The translations under genes were made by a program, and so were the position numbers. From UBA2219 sp964612075 (lineage in GTDB: Bacteria > Desulfobacterota > Deferrimicrobia > Deferrimicrobiales > Deferrimicrobiaceae), in NCBI GenBank assembly GCA_964612075.1, contig CAZTFC010000008.1:4130-68129 (forward strand): DNA of 64,000 nt. The letters run 5' to 3'. The notes below the pieces were generated by a model that saw only the letters and a program-made list of their open reading frames with translations, did no database searches and had not been told where the DNA came from. Below, in pieces: positions 15,892 to 24,732 of the stretch (its first letter is position 1; each line of letters opens with the position of its first letter).

Positions 15892-16869
15892 TTATTCTCC
15901 CGATACCTTCCGCTGCGCTCCCCCGAAAGGCATGCGGTGCCGGTTCTCCGAAAGCCACTCCTCGAACGTCTTCATGCCAGGATGCAGCCGCCTCGCGGCG
16001 GCGAGGTCCCGGGCCGCGCAATATTCGCGCTCGAACAGCCGCTTGAACAGGAACATGTTCGCGAGGTCCGCGGCGCCCGGCGCCCCTGAACTCCGGTACG
16101 CTGCCGGCGTCACGTCCTCGTATCGGACCGTCCGGCCCAGGGCGCGGGTGAGCGCCTCGGCCATGCTCTGCCCGGTCAAATGGTCGCCCGCGACGCCGAT
16201 CGTCCGGCCCAGGTATTCCAGCCGGTTCCGGATGATGTTGTACGCGCACCGGCCGATATCGCCGACGGCGATGCCGGGAAGCTTCGCGTCTCCCATCGGG
16301 AAAGCGATCGCCAGTTCGCCGTCCGGTCCCGCCTTGGGTCCCATGCCGAAATGGATGAGGTTCTCCCAATAGAACGAAGTCCGCAGGAACGTCACGGGAA
16401 GCCCGAGCCCGGCGAAGTACCGGTCGGCCTCCCCCTTCGCGTCGAAATGCGGCACCTTGTAGCTTCCCATCAGCGTCGGGATCCGGTCGTCCTGGAGCGG
16501 GACGAAGCCGCGCGTGTCCTCCAGCGTCGACCAGACGACATGCCCGACGTGGGCATGTTTCGCGGCATCCGCCATGTTCCTCGCCTGGGCCAGCTCCCTC
16601 TCCGGGGAGAGATGCTCCCAGTACGGGGTGACGCAGAAGGCCGCGTGGGCGCAGTGGAACGCTTTCTTCAGGCTTTCCGGATCGTCGAGATCGGCCGCGA
16701 CGACCTCCACGCCCATCCTTTCGAGTTCCTTCGCCTTGTCCGAAGCGGGATTCCTCGTCAGGGCGCGCACCTTGTACCGCCCGCCGCCATCTTCGAGAAC
16801 GGCCCGGCACAAACCCCCGCCCTGTGCTCCCGTCGCGCCCGTCACCGCGATGATCCATTTTGCAGCCAC
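15892..16869 (-). CDS. NmrA-like NAD(P)-binding protein
   Basis: 325 residues of the atypical short-chain dehydrogenase class. The Rossmann motif is VTGATGAQGGGLCRAVL at residues 9-25, followed by VRALTRNP (NADP-type Arg) and VVAADLDDPESL. As is normal in the NmrA group, the catalytic Tyr-Lys pair is not conserved in standard form. Members act as redox sensors or reductases; none can be specified here. The GTG start at 16869 follows AAAGGAGG. It is divergent from the metalloprotease gene across 214 bases with no convincing promoter on either strand. Confidence 0.85.
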   Translation of the reverse strand: MAAKWIIAVTGATGAQGGGLCRAVLEDGGGRYKVRALTRNPASDKAKELERMGVEVVAADLDDPESLKKAFHCAHAAFCVTPYWEHLSPERELAQARNMADAAKHAHVGHVVWSTLEDTRGFVPLQDDRIPTLMGSYKVPHFDAKGEADRYFAGLGLPVTFLRTSFYWENLIHFGMGPKAGPDGELAIAFPMGDAKLPGIAVGDIGRCAYNIIRNRLEYLGRTIGVAGDHLTGQSMAEALTRALGRTVRYEDVTPAAYRSSGAPGAADLANMFLFKRLFEREYCAARDLAAARRLHPGMKTFEEWLSENRHRMPFGGAQRKVSGE

Positions 16870-17083
16870 GGCGAACCTCCTTTCCCCTTATACGATGGGC
16901 CGTATTTTTCGCCCGTTATGCGCACCTCATGCAATTTCGATCCACGCCGCGGCGGCGCGGATTCCCTTTTAAAGAAAATACAACGGCCCGCCGATACGAT
17001 TGCTTGTATGGTTTACTATTAGGTGGTGCCGGCCTTCGGGGGTTATCGGGCGTTCGCATCCCCTATGAAGAAACGGGGGACCC

Positions 17084-18541
17084 TTGAGAAAGATCGCCTT
17101 CCTGGTGTTGGTGGCGCTCCTGTCCGCGGGCTGCGGCGGCGGGGGAGGGGGCGGCACGAGCGGGAGCGCGACTTCCGCCCTTTCCTTCTACGTCTGGGAC
17201 TTCGTCGAGGAAGACAAGTACACGATCCTGGCCGACAAGGTAGCCGAAGGCGACCATTGCTACGTCTACCTCGAACAGGGGTTGTCGGGCCTGGTTTCGG
17301 ATTCCGCCATCGACGACCTGGTGAACCAGTTCGACAACGCCATCTACCACGGCGTCCGGAATGCCTTCGGGAGCGAACCGAACCCCGGCGTGGACGACGA
17401 TCCGAAAATCTACATCCTCCTGATGGACATAAAGGACGGGTACACGGGCGGAAGCTACATCGCCGGCTACTTCGACTCCGACAACGAACACCCGAAGGAT
17501 TCGGGCTACTGGTCGGAATCGAACGAGAAAGAGATCTTCTTCATGGACATTTCGCCCGGCGTCGCCTCCAGCATCACTTTCCGCAGGGTGCTGGCACACG
17601 AATTCCAGCACATGATCCACTGGGAGCAGAAGACCAACCGCCTCGGGATCTACGACAACACCTGGCTCGACGAGGCCATGTCGGAGATCGCGCCGTACTT
17701 CGCCGGCTACGGGCCCAACTACTCGAGGGTCCTTACCTTCGAAAGCGGGGACAACCGGTCCGATTCCCTGACCGACTGGCCTTACGCAGCCGGGCTGAAG
17801 GATTACGCCGTCGTGTACATGTGGGCTCAGTACATCGCGGACCGCTTCCCGGCGGACGCTTTCCGGAACATCCTCGCCAGTGATCTGCGGGGCGTCGCGT
17901 CAGTCGAGGAATACCTGATATCTCAAGACCCATCCCTCAGTTTTTTCTCCGTTTTCCGCGACTGGTCGATCGCGGTCTTCAGCGGATCGAACGAAACGCT
18001 GACGGACAACGCGGCATGGAGCTACCGGACCATCGACACGTGGGCCGGCGCTCACTACGACATCTACGGAAACAGATACGATCTCCCCGGCATGTTCACC
18101 TCGGCCAACCGGAACCGTCTGTCCCTGCCGTCGCTTTCCGCCTACTCCATCGACATGTACTGGTACGACGACACTTCGTCCTCGTTTACATGGACCGTGT
18201 CGTCGTCCTCTCCGCCCAATGCATCGGCCTACGACTGGAAGGCGGGCGGCCTGCTGACCTACGACTTCCTCTCCGGCACGACGTATCCGTACGACAACGC
18301 GGCGATCCTGATCCTGCAGAACGCCAGCGGAGCCAACACATCGACATCCGCCGCGAACGTCTCACCGGCCGTGGAAGCCACGGCCATGGCGAAGCTGCGC
18401 GCCGTCGCGGAAACCGACGTCGTAAAAGCGCTCGAGAAGGCGACCGGCGAGCCGGTCCCTGTCTGCATCCACGACATCCTTTCGCGCAGGTACAGGGAAA
18501 AGATCAAAAGGATCCAACGGGAGAGCCTGAATGCGCCTTAA
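17084..18541 (+). CDS. M30 (hyicolysin)-like zinc metalloprotease, lipoprotein
   Basis: 485 residues. The lipoprotein signal ends LLSAGC with C17, followed by a run of glycines. The zinc site is LAHEFQHMIHW (H172, E173, H176) and the downstream third-ligand region is WLDEAMSE with E197 and E201. This HEFQHMIHW plus W-L-(N/D)-E pattern is typical of family M30. The C-terminal 200 residues look like beta-rich surface domains. Probably anchored in the outer membrane; substrates unknown. The TTG start at 17084 after GGGGGA is the only one that gives the signal peptide. The stop overlaps a small lipoprotein gene. Confidence 0.85.
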   Translation: MRKIAFLVLVALLSAGCGGGGGGGTSGSATSALSFYVWDFVEEDKYTILADKVAEGDHCYVYLEQGLSGLVSDSAIDDLVNQFDNAIYHGVRNAFGSEPNPGVDDDPKIYILLMDIKDGYTGGSYIAGYFDSDNEHPKDSGYWSESNEKEIFFMDISPGVASSITFRRVLAHEFQHMIHWEQKTNRLGIYDNTWLDEAMSEIAPYFAGYGPNYSRVLTFESGDNRSDSLTDWPYAAGLKDYAVVYMWAQYIADRFPADAFRNILASDLRGVASVEEYLISQDPSLSFFSVFRDWSIAVFSGSNETLTDNAAWSYRTIDTWAGAHYDIYGNRYDLPGMFTSANRNRLSLPSLSAYSIDMYWYDDTSSSFTWTVSSSSPPNASAYDWKAGGLLTYDFLSGTTYPYDNAAILILQNASGANTSTSAANVSPAVEATAMAKLRAVAETDVVKALEKATGEPVPVCIHDILSRRYREKIKRIQRESLNAP

Positions 18542-18872
18542 GCCGCACCTGACGGCCGTTCTGGCCCTGTTCCTGGCGATGACGTCCTGCGGCGCGTCGG
18601 GGAACGGGGTGAAAAAAGACAGCGGAACTTTCCTTCTTACGGGGACGGTGGGCGTGGTCGGGAACGAGCCGTTCGCCCGGCTGGTCCTGGCGGTCCCGCT
18701 CGCCGAAGGCGGCGGCCGCCCGACGGACCACGTCGTCGAGGGACCGCTCTCGGAGGAATTGCGGAGCCGGTACCAGGGAAAGACCGTGACCGTGGAATGC
18801 AGACGTTGCGGTGAAAGCGCTCCCGGCCGTCTTCCTTGCATCGAGCCGGTGAGGATCGTAGGAAGCGAATGA
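18531..18872 (+). CDS. Small lipoprotein paired with the metalloprotease
   Basis: 113 residues with a lipobox LAMTSC (C20). The mature part is short and beta-rich (GTFLLTGTVGVVGNEPFARLVLAV) and ends with a CRRC pair and another Cys, possibly a disulfide. The start lies 11 bases inside the M30 gene, so the two are translationally coupled. An inhibitor, chaperone or pro-domain partner for the protease is a reasonable guess but nothing in the sequence proves it. Confidence 0.72.
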   Translation: MRLKPHLTAVLALFLAMTSCGASGNGVKKDSGTFLLTGTVGVVGNEPFARLVLAVPLAEGGGRPTDHVVEGPLSEELRSRYQGKTVTVECRRCGESAPGRLPCIEPVRIVGSE

Positions 18873-18879
18873 TCCCCTT

Positions 18880-18895
18880 TCCGGCCCCGGCCGGA
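18880..18895. terminator. Palindromic hairpin between convergent genes
   Basis: TCCGGCCCCGGCCGGA, 7-base arms, in the 30-base gap between two convergent genes. It could stop transcription from both sides, but no T-run is present. Confidence 0.35.
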
Positions 18896-18902
18896 CGCGG
18901 CG

Positions 18903-19208
18903 TCAGTGCTTGAGCTTCGAATATCTCCCGTCGGAAGTCTCGTCGGCGCTCTTCCGGGACGCGCGCTCCGACAGCTCGGCCAGCTTTTCCAGCTTGCCGT
19001 TCAACCGCAGGATGCCCGCGTGGAACTGCTCGGCGGCCTCGCCCAGGCGCTTCATCTGGTACTCATACATCGCGGCGTTTTCCCTGGCTTCGGTAATGGT
19101 GAGGGTCAACGCCTCGTCCCGCCGCAGCGCGTCCTCGATGAGCGGCTTGTACAGGATCCTCTCCTCTTCCGAGAGGGAAGCGATATATTTTTTCAGGCGG
19201 CTCTCCAT
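18903..19208 (-). CDS. Small coiled-coil protein of unknown function
   Basis: 101 residues, highly charged and helical (ESRLKKYIASLSEEERILYKPLIEDALRRDEALT, then MKRLGEAAEQFHAGILRLNGKLEKLAELSERA). No signal peptide or membrane helix. A four-helix or coiled-coil dimer is likely. The ATG at 19208 follows GGAGGAACGATCA; the frame is open for 47 more codons upstream, but they lack a ribosome site and cross the promoter at 19273-19301. No function can be assigned. Confidence 0.65.
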   Translation of the reverse strand: MESRLKKYIASLSEEERILYKPLIEDALRRDEALTLTITEARENAAMYEYQMKRLGEAAEQFHAGILRLNGKLEKLAELSERASRKSADETSDGRYSKLKH

Positions 19209-19272
19209 TGATCGTTCCTCCTGCCGGTGCATGAGCAATATCCATTCCATGAAATGCGCCTTATAAATAATC

Positions 19273-19301
19273 GATATAACACGGCATTCCAAACCAGTAA
19301 A
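19273..19301 (-). promoter_or_regulatory. Predicted sigma-70 promoter for the coiled-coil gene
   Basis: On the minus strand TTTACT (-35), 17-base spacer, TATATC (-10); 4/6 matches to each consensus box. The start of transcription would fall near 19266, giving a 58-base leader. Confidence 0.42.
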
Positions 19302-19330
19302 CATTCTCACGGAAGCCTGCACGGCAACAC

Positions 19331-19348
19331 TGGGCAAATATTTACCCA
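19331..19348. promoter_or_regulatory. 18-base near-perfect palindrome upstream of the ABC exporter
   Basis: TGGGCAAATATTTACCCA is symmetric except for one base pair. It lies 107 bases upstream of the ABC ATPase start and 123 bases upstream of the divergent coiled-coil gene. A dimeric regulator could bind it. A TATACT box at 19398-19403 may be the exporter -10 element. Confidence 0.35.
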
Positions 19349-19454
19349 TGGATGCCGGATCGACGCCCCCGGTGATCGAACCTGCCCCGCGCCGGTGTAT
19401 ACTCCTTTCGTTGTCCGGAAACCGATGATATAGGACGGGAGCTTTTTTTAAAAG

Positions 19455-20210
19455 ATGGCAACCGGGATCTCCCCCGTGCTTTCGGTCGACGGGGTGAAAA
19501 GGGTATTCGGCGGCACGGTCGCGGTCGACGGGGTCTCGTTCGGGGTGGGGCCGGACGAGATCGTCGGGCTTCTGGGCCCCAACGGGGCGGGGAAGACCAC
19601 CACCATCAACATGATCCTCGGGGTCCTCTCACCCACCGCCGGGACGATCCGGATCGAGGGCGTCGACGTCGTGGCGGACCGCGCCCGGGCGCTCCATCGC
19701 ACGAATTTCGCGGCGGTGTACGCCCCGCTGCCCGGGAACCTGACCGTCTTCCAGAACCTGCGCTTCTTCGGCCTGCTGTACGAAGTCGAAGCGCCCGGGA
19801 AACGGATCGACGAGCTGCTGGAATCGTTCGACCTCGCGAAGATGAAGGACGTCAAGTTCGGCCTCCTGTCGTCCGGCGAGCAGACGCGCGTCTGCCTCGC
19901 GAAGGCGTTGCTCAACCGCCCGCGCCTCCTCCTGCTCGACGAACCGACGGCGTCGCTCGACCCGGCGACCGCCCGCGACATCCGCGCGAAGATCCTGGAA
20001 CTCTGCGGCCGGGACCGGATGGGAGTCCTCTGGACCACCCACAACATGCACGAGGTGACGGAAGTGTGCGACAGGGTGCTCTTCCTCTCGCACGGAAGGA
20101 TCCTGCTGGAAGGGGATCCCTCCTCGCTCCCCCGGGCGCACGGCAAGGAGACGCTCGAGGATCTCTTCATCGCCGTCGCGCGCGAGCCGCTCGCGCTCGG
20201 CGGAGGCTGA
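19455..20210 (+). CDS. ABC transporter ATP-binding protein (ABC-2 / drug-exporter type)
   Basis: 251 residues. Walker A is GPNGAGKTTT (residues about 39-48), the signature is LSSGEQTR (a variant of LSGGQ, as in many DrrA/NodI-like ATPases), Walker B is LLLLDEPTASLD and the switch His is in TTHNMHEV. It powers the permease encoded seven bases downstream, probably as an exporter of a lipid, polysaccharide or drug-like molecule. The start ATG at 19455 follows GACGGGAGC. Confidence 0.92.
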   Translation: MATGISPVLSVDGVKRVFGGTVAVDGVSFGVGPDEIVGLLGPNGAGKTTTINMILGVLSPTAGTIRIEGVDVVADRARALHRTNFAAVYAPLPGNLTVFQNLRFFGLLYEVEAPGKRIDELLESFDLAKMKDVKFGLLSSGEQTRVCLAKALLNRPRLLLLDEPTASLDPATARDIRAKILELCGRDRMGVLWTTHNMHEVTEVCDRVLFLSHGRILLEGDPSSLPRAHGKETLEDLFIAVAREPLALGGG

Positions 20211-20217
20211 AAAAAGC

Positions 20218-21030
20218 ATGATGGGCGGTCGACTCCGCCGGGCCGCGGGGATCGCGCTCCGGCAATATTACCTGCTTCGCGGCAGCCCCGCCCGGGTGCT
20301 GGCGCTCTACGCGTGGATCCTCGTGGACATCGTTCTGTGGGGGTTCATCACCCGCTACCTGAACACCCTTGCGTCTCCCGGAACGGATTTCGTGCCCATG
20401 CTCCTGGGAGCGGTCCTTCTTTGGGATTTCTTCACCCGGGTCATGCACAGCGTGACGACGGGTTTCCTCGAGGACGTGTGGTCGCAGAACTTCCTGAACC
20501 TCTTCGCCTCGCCCCTGTCGATACGGGAGTACCTGGGCGGGCTGGTGCTGTTCAGCGTAGCGACGAGCCTGCTCGGGCTCCTGGTCATGGTCGCCCTGGC
20601 GTCCACGGCCTTCGGCCTGCGGTTTTTCGCCTACGGGCTCATGCTCGTCCCCTTCCTCCTCGTGCTGTTCCTGTTCGGGATCGCCCTAGGCATCCTGGGG
20701 GCCGCGCTCGTCCTGCGGTTCGGGCCCGCGTCCGAGTGGCTCGTCTGGCCCATCCCCGCGGTGGTCACGCCGTTCGCGGCGGTCTTCTACCCGGTGTCCA
20801 CCCTGCCCGGGTGGATGCAGGCGGTCTCGGGGCTGCTGCCGCCGTCCTACGTGTTCGAGGGGATGCGCGCGATCGTCACGGGCGGCACGTATTCCGGGGA
20901 ACCGTTGATATCAGGCCTCGGTCTTTGCGCGCTCTACATCCTACTTGCGGCGTGGGTCTTCGCGCGGGTTCACCGGACGGTGGTCCGATCGGGGCTGCTG
21001 GCGCGGTACAAGGCGGAAAGCTCCGCCTGA
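20218..21030 (+). CDS. ABC-2 type permease
   Basis: 270 residues with six predicted membrane helices, including VLALYAWILVDIVLWGFI, LGLLVMVALASTAFGL and the ABC-2 signature-like segment PVSTLPGWMQAVSGLLPPSYVFEGMRAI. Partner of the preceding ATPase; half-size, so it should dimerise. The layout resembles NodJ/DrrB exporters. Two adjacent ATGs (20218 and 20221) are possible starts. Substrate unknown. Confidence 0.9.
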   Translation: MMGGRLRRAAGIALRQYYLLRGSPARVLALYAWILVDIVLWGFITRYLNTLASPGTDFVPMLLGAVLLWDFFTRVMHSVTTGFLEDVWSQNFLNLFASPLSIREYLGGLVLFSVATSLLGLLVMVALASTAFGLRFFAYGLMLVPFLLVLFLFGIALGILGAALVLRFGPASEWLVWPIPAVVTPFAAVFYPVSTLPGWMQAVSGLLPPSYVFEGMRAIVTGGTYSGEPLISGLGLCALYILLAAWVFARVHRTVVRSGLLARYKAESSA

Positions 21031-21051
21031 TCCCGCCCCGCCCGCCCCCGT

Positions 21052-21417
21052 CTAATCCCGCCCGTCCTTCACGATCCGCAGGAACGCCCTGTATTTCCTG
21101 GCGTCCTCTTCCCCCTGCGACTGGAGATAGCTCTTGGTCCCCTTTATGGAATAGCCGCAGCTTTTCACACTCTCGATGTCCTGCGTGAGGCCGGCCGTGC
21201 CCATCGCCCTGTCCTCGGCGTGGAGGTGCTTCCAGTGCCTCAAGAGGTACATGGTGGTGCTTCTCATCCGTTCCAGGCTGCTTTCGGCCAATTCGGGGAG
21301 ATGCTCCCCCTCTTCGTCGAGCTTCTCGAATTCCCACCTGTTGGCGCCGAACACGATATACAGGTACCCCTTGCCGTCCTTTATGTCGAATTCCTCGTAG
21401 CTTCCGCCTTGATTCAT
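21052..21417 (-). CDS. Conserved-looking hypothetical protein
   Basis: 121 residues, soluble, no recognised domain. The first half looks beta-rich (YEEFDIKDGKGYLYIVFGANRWEFEKL), the second helical (SLERMRSTTMYLLRHWKHLHAEDRAMGTAGL). Codon use matches the neighbours. It converges on the ABC permease with a 21-base gap. On the minus strand a TACAAT box lies roughly 70 bases upstream, but the -35 spacing is poor. I cannot offer a function. Confidence 0.55.
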   Translation of the reverse strand: MNQGGSYEEFDIKDGKGYLYIVFGANRWEFEKLDEEGEHLPELAESSLERMRSTTMYLLRHWKHLHAEDRAMGTAGLTQDIESVKSCGYSIKGTKSYLQSQGEEDARKYRAFLRIVKDGRD

Positions 21418-21606
21418 CGTTTCGATCCCTCCGTCCGCTTTATTTCCATCATCCGGCCGACGTTCCGATGGTATTGTATGCCTCCCCGCTCACGTTCCCG
21501 CAAATGTCCCATATAAGATGCGGAATCGGGCAAGAAGGTTTTCAGGACGGGGAGGGACGTTCCGCTTCCGGGCGGACCTGCCGACGCAACCCCCTCCGCG
21601 CTTTCC

Positions 21607-24594
21607 TCAGGAGGCGGCGTCCAGGACCTCCCGCACCTTCCTCGCGAGCTCGGCCGGGGTGAACGGCTTGGCAAGAAGAGGGACCGGCGGCAGGAAGTCG
21701 GGCGATTCGTGGGCGGCGCCGTCCGCGTAACCGCTCATCAGGACGCCTTTGAGCCCGGGGGAAATCCGCAGCATCGCCTGGTACGCTTCCCTTCCTCCCA
21801 TCCTCGGCATGACGACGTCGAGAAGCGCCAGCGAGACGGCGCCCCGTTCCCGCTCGAGGGCGGCGACGGCCTCCGCTCCCCCGCTCTCCGCCAGCACGGT
21901 ATAGCCCAGCTCCTCCAGCGTCGTCTTCACGAGCGCCCGTACCGCTTCGTCGTCCTCGGCGACGAGGACGGTCTCCCTCCCCCCGGGGATCGTAGCGAGG
22001 CCGGGGGCCGCGACCGCGTCCGGCGGGACGTCCACCGGGGGAAGGAATATCCGGAAGACCGTCCCTTTTCCCAATTCGCTGTCCAGGTTGATGTAACCCC
22101 TGTGCTGCTTCACGATCCCGTACACCATCGCGAGCCCCAGCCCCGTGCCCTTGTCGGGCCCCTTCGTCGAGAAGAACGGGTCGAACACGCGCTCCATGGT
22201 CCTCTCGTCCATCCCGGTCCCCGTGTCGGCGACCGACAGGACGACGTACCTGCCGGCTTTCATGAACGGGTAGCGCGCGACGTATCCTTCGTCCGCGTCC
22301 ACGATGCCCGTCTCGATCAGGAGGTCGCCGCCGGAGGGCATCGCGTCCCGGGCGTTGATGACCAGGTTCATGAGCACCTGCTCGAGCTGGCCGACATCCG
22401 CGAACACGGAAGGAAGCCCCTTCGACAGCGAGGTGCGGACCCGGACCTGCGCCCCGACGATCTTCGCCGCCAGCTTCATCAGGTCCGTGACCACATCGTT
22501 CAGGTCCAGGTTCACGGGGCTGATGACCTGCCTGCGGGAGTACGCGAGAAGCTGCCGCGTCAGCGTCGCCGCGCGGTCGGCGCAGCGCCGGACCTCGTTC
22601 AGGTTCGAAACGACCTCCCCGTTTCCGCCCGCCTTCGCCAGCGCGATCTCCGTGAACCCGAAGATCCCCGTGAGGGCGTTGTTGAAGTCGTGGGCGATCC
22701 CGCCGGCGAGAGTGCCAACCGCCTCCATCCGCTGCGCGACCTGGAGCTGCTTCTGCAGCAGCGCCTCCTGGGTGACGTCCCGGATCGCCCCGACGACCTT
22801 GATGATCTTCCCGGCGCGGTCCCGCACCGGGGAAATGATGGCGTCCTCGGTGTAGACGGCGCCGTCCTTCCTCCGGGTGGTCCTCCTGCCGTTCCAGACC
22901 AGCCCCTTCCGGATGCTTTCCTCCGCCTCGACGTGGTACGGGTTCTCCTGCCGCTCGTCGTCCACGGACTGGACGTCCCGCCCGATCACTTCGGAGCAGG
23001 AGTATCCCGTGATCTTCTCGAACGCCGGGTTCACGTATTCCATGATCCCGTTCGCATCGGTGACGATGAACCCCTCGGCGGCCTGCTCCACGGCCATCCC
23101 GAGCCGGACCAGGTCCTCCTCCGCCTTCTTCCGTCCCGTGATGTCCGTCAGCGACCCCACGACCTCGTACGGAACGCCCGCCGCGTCCCGGACGAGCACC
23201 CGCTGGTCGAGCACCCACAGGTACTCCCCGCTCTTCGCGCGCAAACGGTATTCGACCGTCGCGCGCCCGGAGCGCAGCAGCCCGGTTTGGCACGTCGCCG
23301 ACTCCGCGTCTTCCGGGTGAACGTTCTTCGTCGCCCAGCCGGGCTCCCCGAGCAGCTCGCCCGGCTCGTATCCCAGCAGGTCCTTCACCCGCTCGCTCAG
23401 GAACACGGGGTAGCCCTCCTTCCCGCTTCCCTCCGGCGGGAGACGGTACGCGTAGATCACCGCCGGGCTCGCCGCAAGGATCTGCGCGAGCCGGGCCCTC
23501 ACCTCGGACAGGTTCTTCGAGTTCCTCTCCAGCGCGAACGCCATGTCGTCGAACACCCGCCCCAGGTGGCCGAGCTCTCCCTTCTCCCCCGGAAGGTCCG
23601 CGCGCGCCGACAGGTCGCCCCCGGCCAGTCTCCTCGACGCCTCCACGATGCGGGTGACCGGCCTGACGACGAACCTCTCTCCGCCGCGCCATAGCAGCAG
23701 GACCGTCGCCGCGGCGACCAGCGCGAGGATGCCGAAGCTGCGCGCCAGCTCCTTCCCGGATTCCGTAAGCAGCGCGCCGGTGGGGATCCCGAGGAGGACG
23801 TGCGCCTCATACCCGTAGAGCGTCCCCCACAAGGTGGAATACAGGTGCAGCCGCTCCACGCCGTCGGAGTCGACGGACGTGAAGCTCCCCTTCTTCCCCC
23901 GATCGATCATCTCGAAAACGGCGTCCTCGAGCGGTTCCCCCACGCGATACAGCGAGGATCCGGGTATGCCCCCGATGACCGTCCCGCCGGCGTCGATCTT
24001 GACGAAGGTGGAGCCGGAGGGGAGCATCCCGGAAACCTCCGCCTCGAACTCGGTCACGTAGGAGAGGTCCAGCCCCGCGAACACGACCCCGGCCAGCTCC
24101 TTGCGCCCGTCGAAGACCGGGTACCCGAAAGTGATGAGCGGCTGCCCGGTGATCCGGCCGACCAGGTAATCCCCGATCGTGAACGTCCTGCTCTCGACGA
24201 CGCCTCGGAAGAAGATGCGGTCCCCCAAAAACAGGGGCCGCTTGAACGGAACGGCGCTGCAGGAGAGGTACCCGTCGGGGCGGACCAGGCCGAAATTGAC
24301 GAACCGGGGATGGTTCGGCAGGAGGGAGGAAAGGTACGAGCTGCAATCCCTGCCCCCTGCGACGTCGGGATTCGTCGAGAGCCGCTCGAGAAGCTCCCGG
24401 GTCTCCAGCAGGAGCCGCTGCTCGTTCATCACGGCGAACCGGAAGATGGTGTCCGCCTTCTCCTTCGCCTGTGCCAGCGCGCGGGCCCGCTGCCCCCGGA
24501 CGTTGTAGCCGATCAGCAGAATGATGGGAACGAGCGCGACGAAGAAGATGAGGATCAGGCGGGTCCGGATGCTGGAGAAAAAGAATGTCCTCAT
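21607..24594 (-). CDS. Membrane hybrid histidine kinase (Cache-HAMP-PAS-PAS-HisKA-HATPase-REC)
   Basis: About 995 residues. One membrane helix near the N-terminus (TRLILIFFVALVPIILLIGYN), a periplasmic Cache-type ligand domain (about 35-280), a second helix (FGILALVAAATVLLLW), HAMP (VRPVTRIVEASRRLAGGDLSARA), two PAS domains, the phospho-accepting His in GGIAHDFNNALTG, an ATPase domain (NLVINARDAMPSGG, GTGMDERTMERVF) and a C-terminal receiver (VAEDDEAVR, LALLDVVMPRMGG). It senses an extracytoplasmic small molecule and passes phosphate inward. The ATG at 24594 fits the predicted promoter better than the ATG at 24618, which would be leaderless. Confidence 0.9.
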   Translation of the reverse strand: MRTFFFSSIRTRLILIFFVALVPIILLIGYNVRGQRARALAQAKEKADTIFRFAVMNEQRLLLETRELLERLSTNPDVAGGRDCSSYLSSLLPNHPRFVNFGLVRPDGYLSCSAVPFKRPLFLGDRIFFRGVVESRTFTIGDYLVGRITGQPLITFGYPVFDGRKELAGVVFAGLDLSYVTEFEAEVSGMLPSGSTFVKIDAGGTVIGGIPGSSLYRVGEPLEDAVFEMIDRGKKGSFTSVDSDGVERLHLYSTLWGTLYGYEAHVLLGIPTGALLTESGKELARSFGILALVAAATVLLLWRGGERFVVRPVTRIVEASRRLAGGDLSARADLPGEKGELGHLGRVFDDMAFALERNSKNLSEVRARLAQILAASPAVIYAYRLPPEGSGKEGYPVFLSERVKDLLGYEPGELLGEPGWATKNVHPEDAESATCQTGLLRSGRATVEYRLRAKSGEYLWVLDQRVLVRDAAGVPYEVVGSLTDITGRKKAEEDLVRLGMAVEQAAEGFIVTDANGIMEYVNPAFEKITGYSCSEVIGRDVQSVDDERQENPYHVEAEESIRKGLVWNGRRTTRRKDGAVYTEDAIISPVRDRAGKIIKVVGAIRDVTQEALLQKQLQVAQRMEAVGTLAGGIAHDFNNALTGIFGFTEIALAKAGGNGEVVSNLNEVRRCADRAATLTRQLLAYSRRQVISPVNLDLNDVVTDLMKLAAKIVGAQVRVRTSLSKGLPSVFADVGQLEQVLMNLVINARDAMPSGGDLLIETGIVDADEGYVARYPFMKAGRYVVLSVADTGTGMDERTMERVFDPFFSTKGPDKGTGLGLAMVYGIVKQHRGYINLDSELGKGTVFRIFLPPVDVPPDAVAAPGLATIPGGRETVLVAEDDEAVRALVKTTLEELGYTVLAESGGAEAVAALERERGAVSLALLDVVMPRMGGREAYQAMLRISPGLKGVLMSGYADGAAHESPDFLPPVPLLAKPFTPAELARKVREVLDAAS

Positions 24595-24625
24595 TAGGGG
24601 CCCCGATGCCTCCTTCATCGGGACA

Positions 24626-24655
24626 ATTATACTCCCGGCCGTGAATCCAGGTTCA
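24626..24655 (-). promoter_or_regulatory. Predicted sigma-70 promoter for the hybrid kinase
   Basis: Minus strand TGAACC (-35), 18-base spacer, perfect TATAAT (-10). Transcription would start near 24619, supporting use of the inner ATG at 24594. Confidence 0.45.
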
Positions 24656-24732
24656 CCGTGGTGGATTTCCTCTATCCGTACCTTGTTTTATTGAGCAGAA
24701 TGAGGCGAGGGCGCCGGGAACAGCCCCGGTTC

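Noticed and set aside
24713..24728. CCGGG/CCCGG hairpin after glnS as an intrinsic terminator
   Set aside because: Five-base stem without a following T-run; too weak to call in GC-rich DNA.
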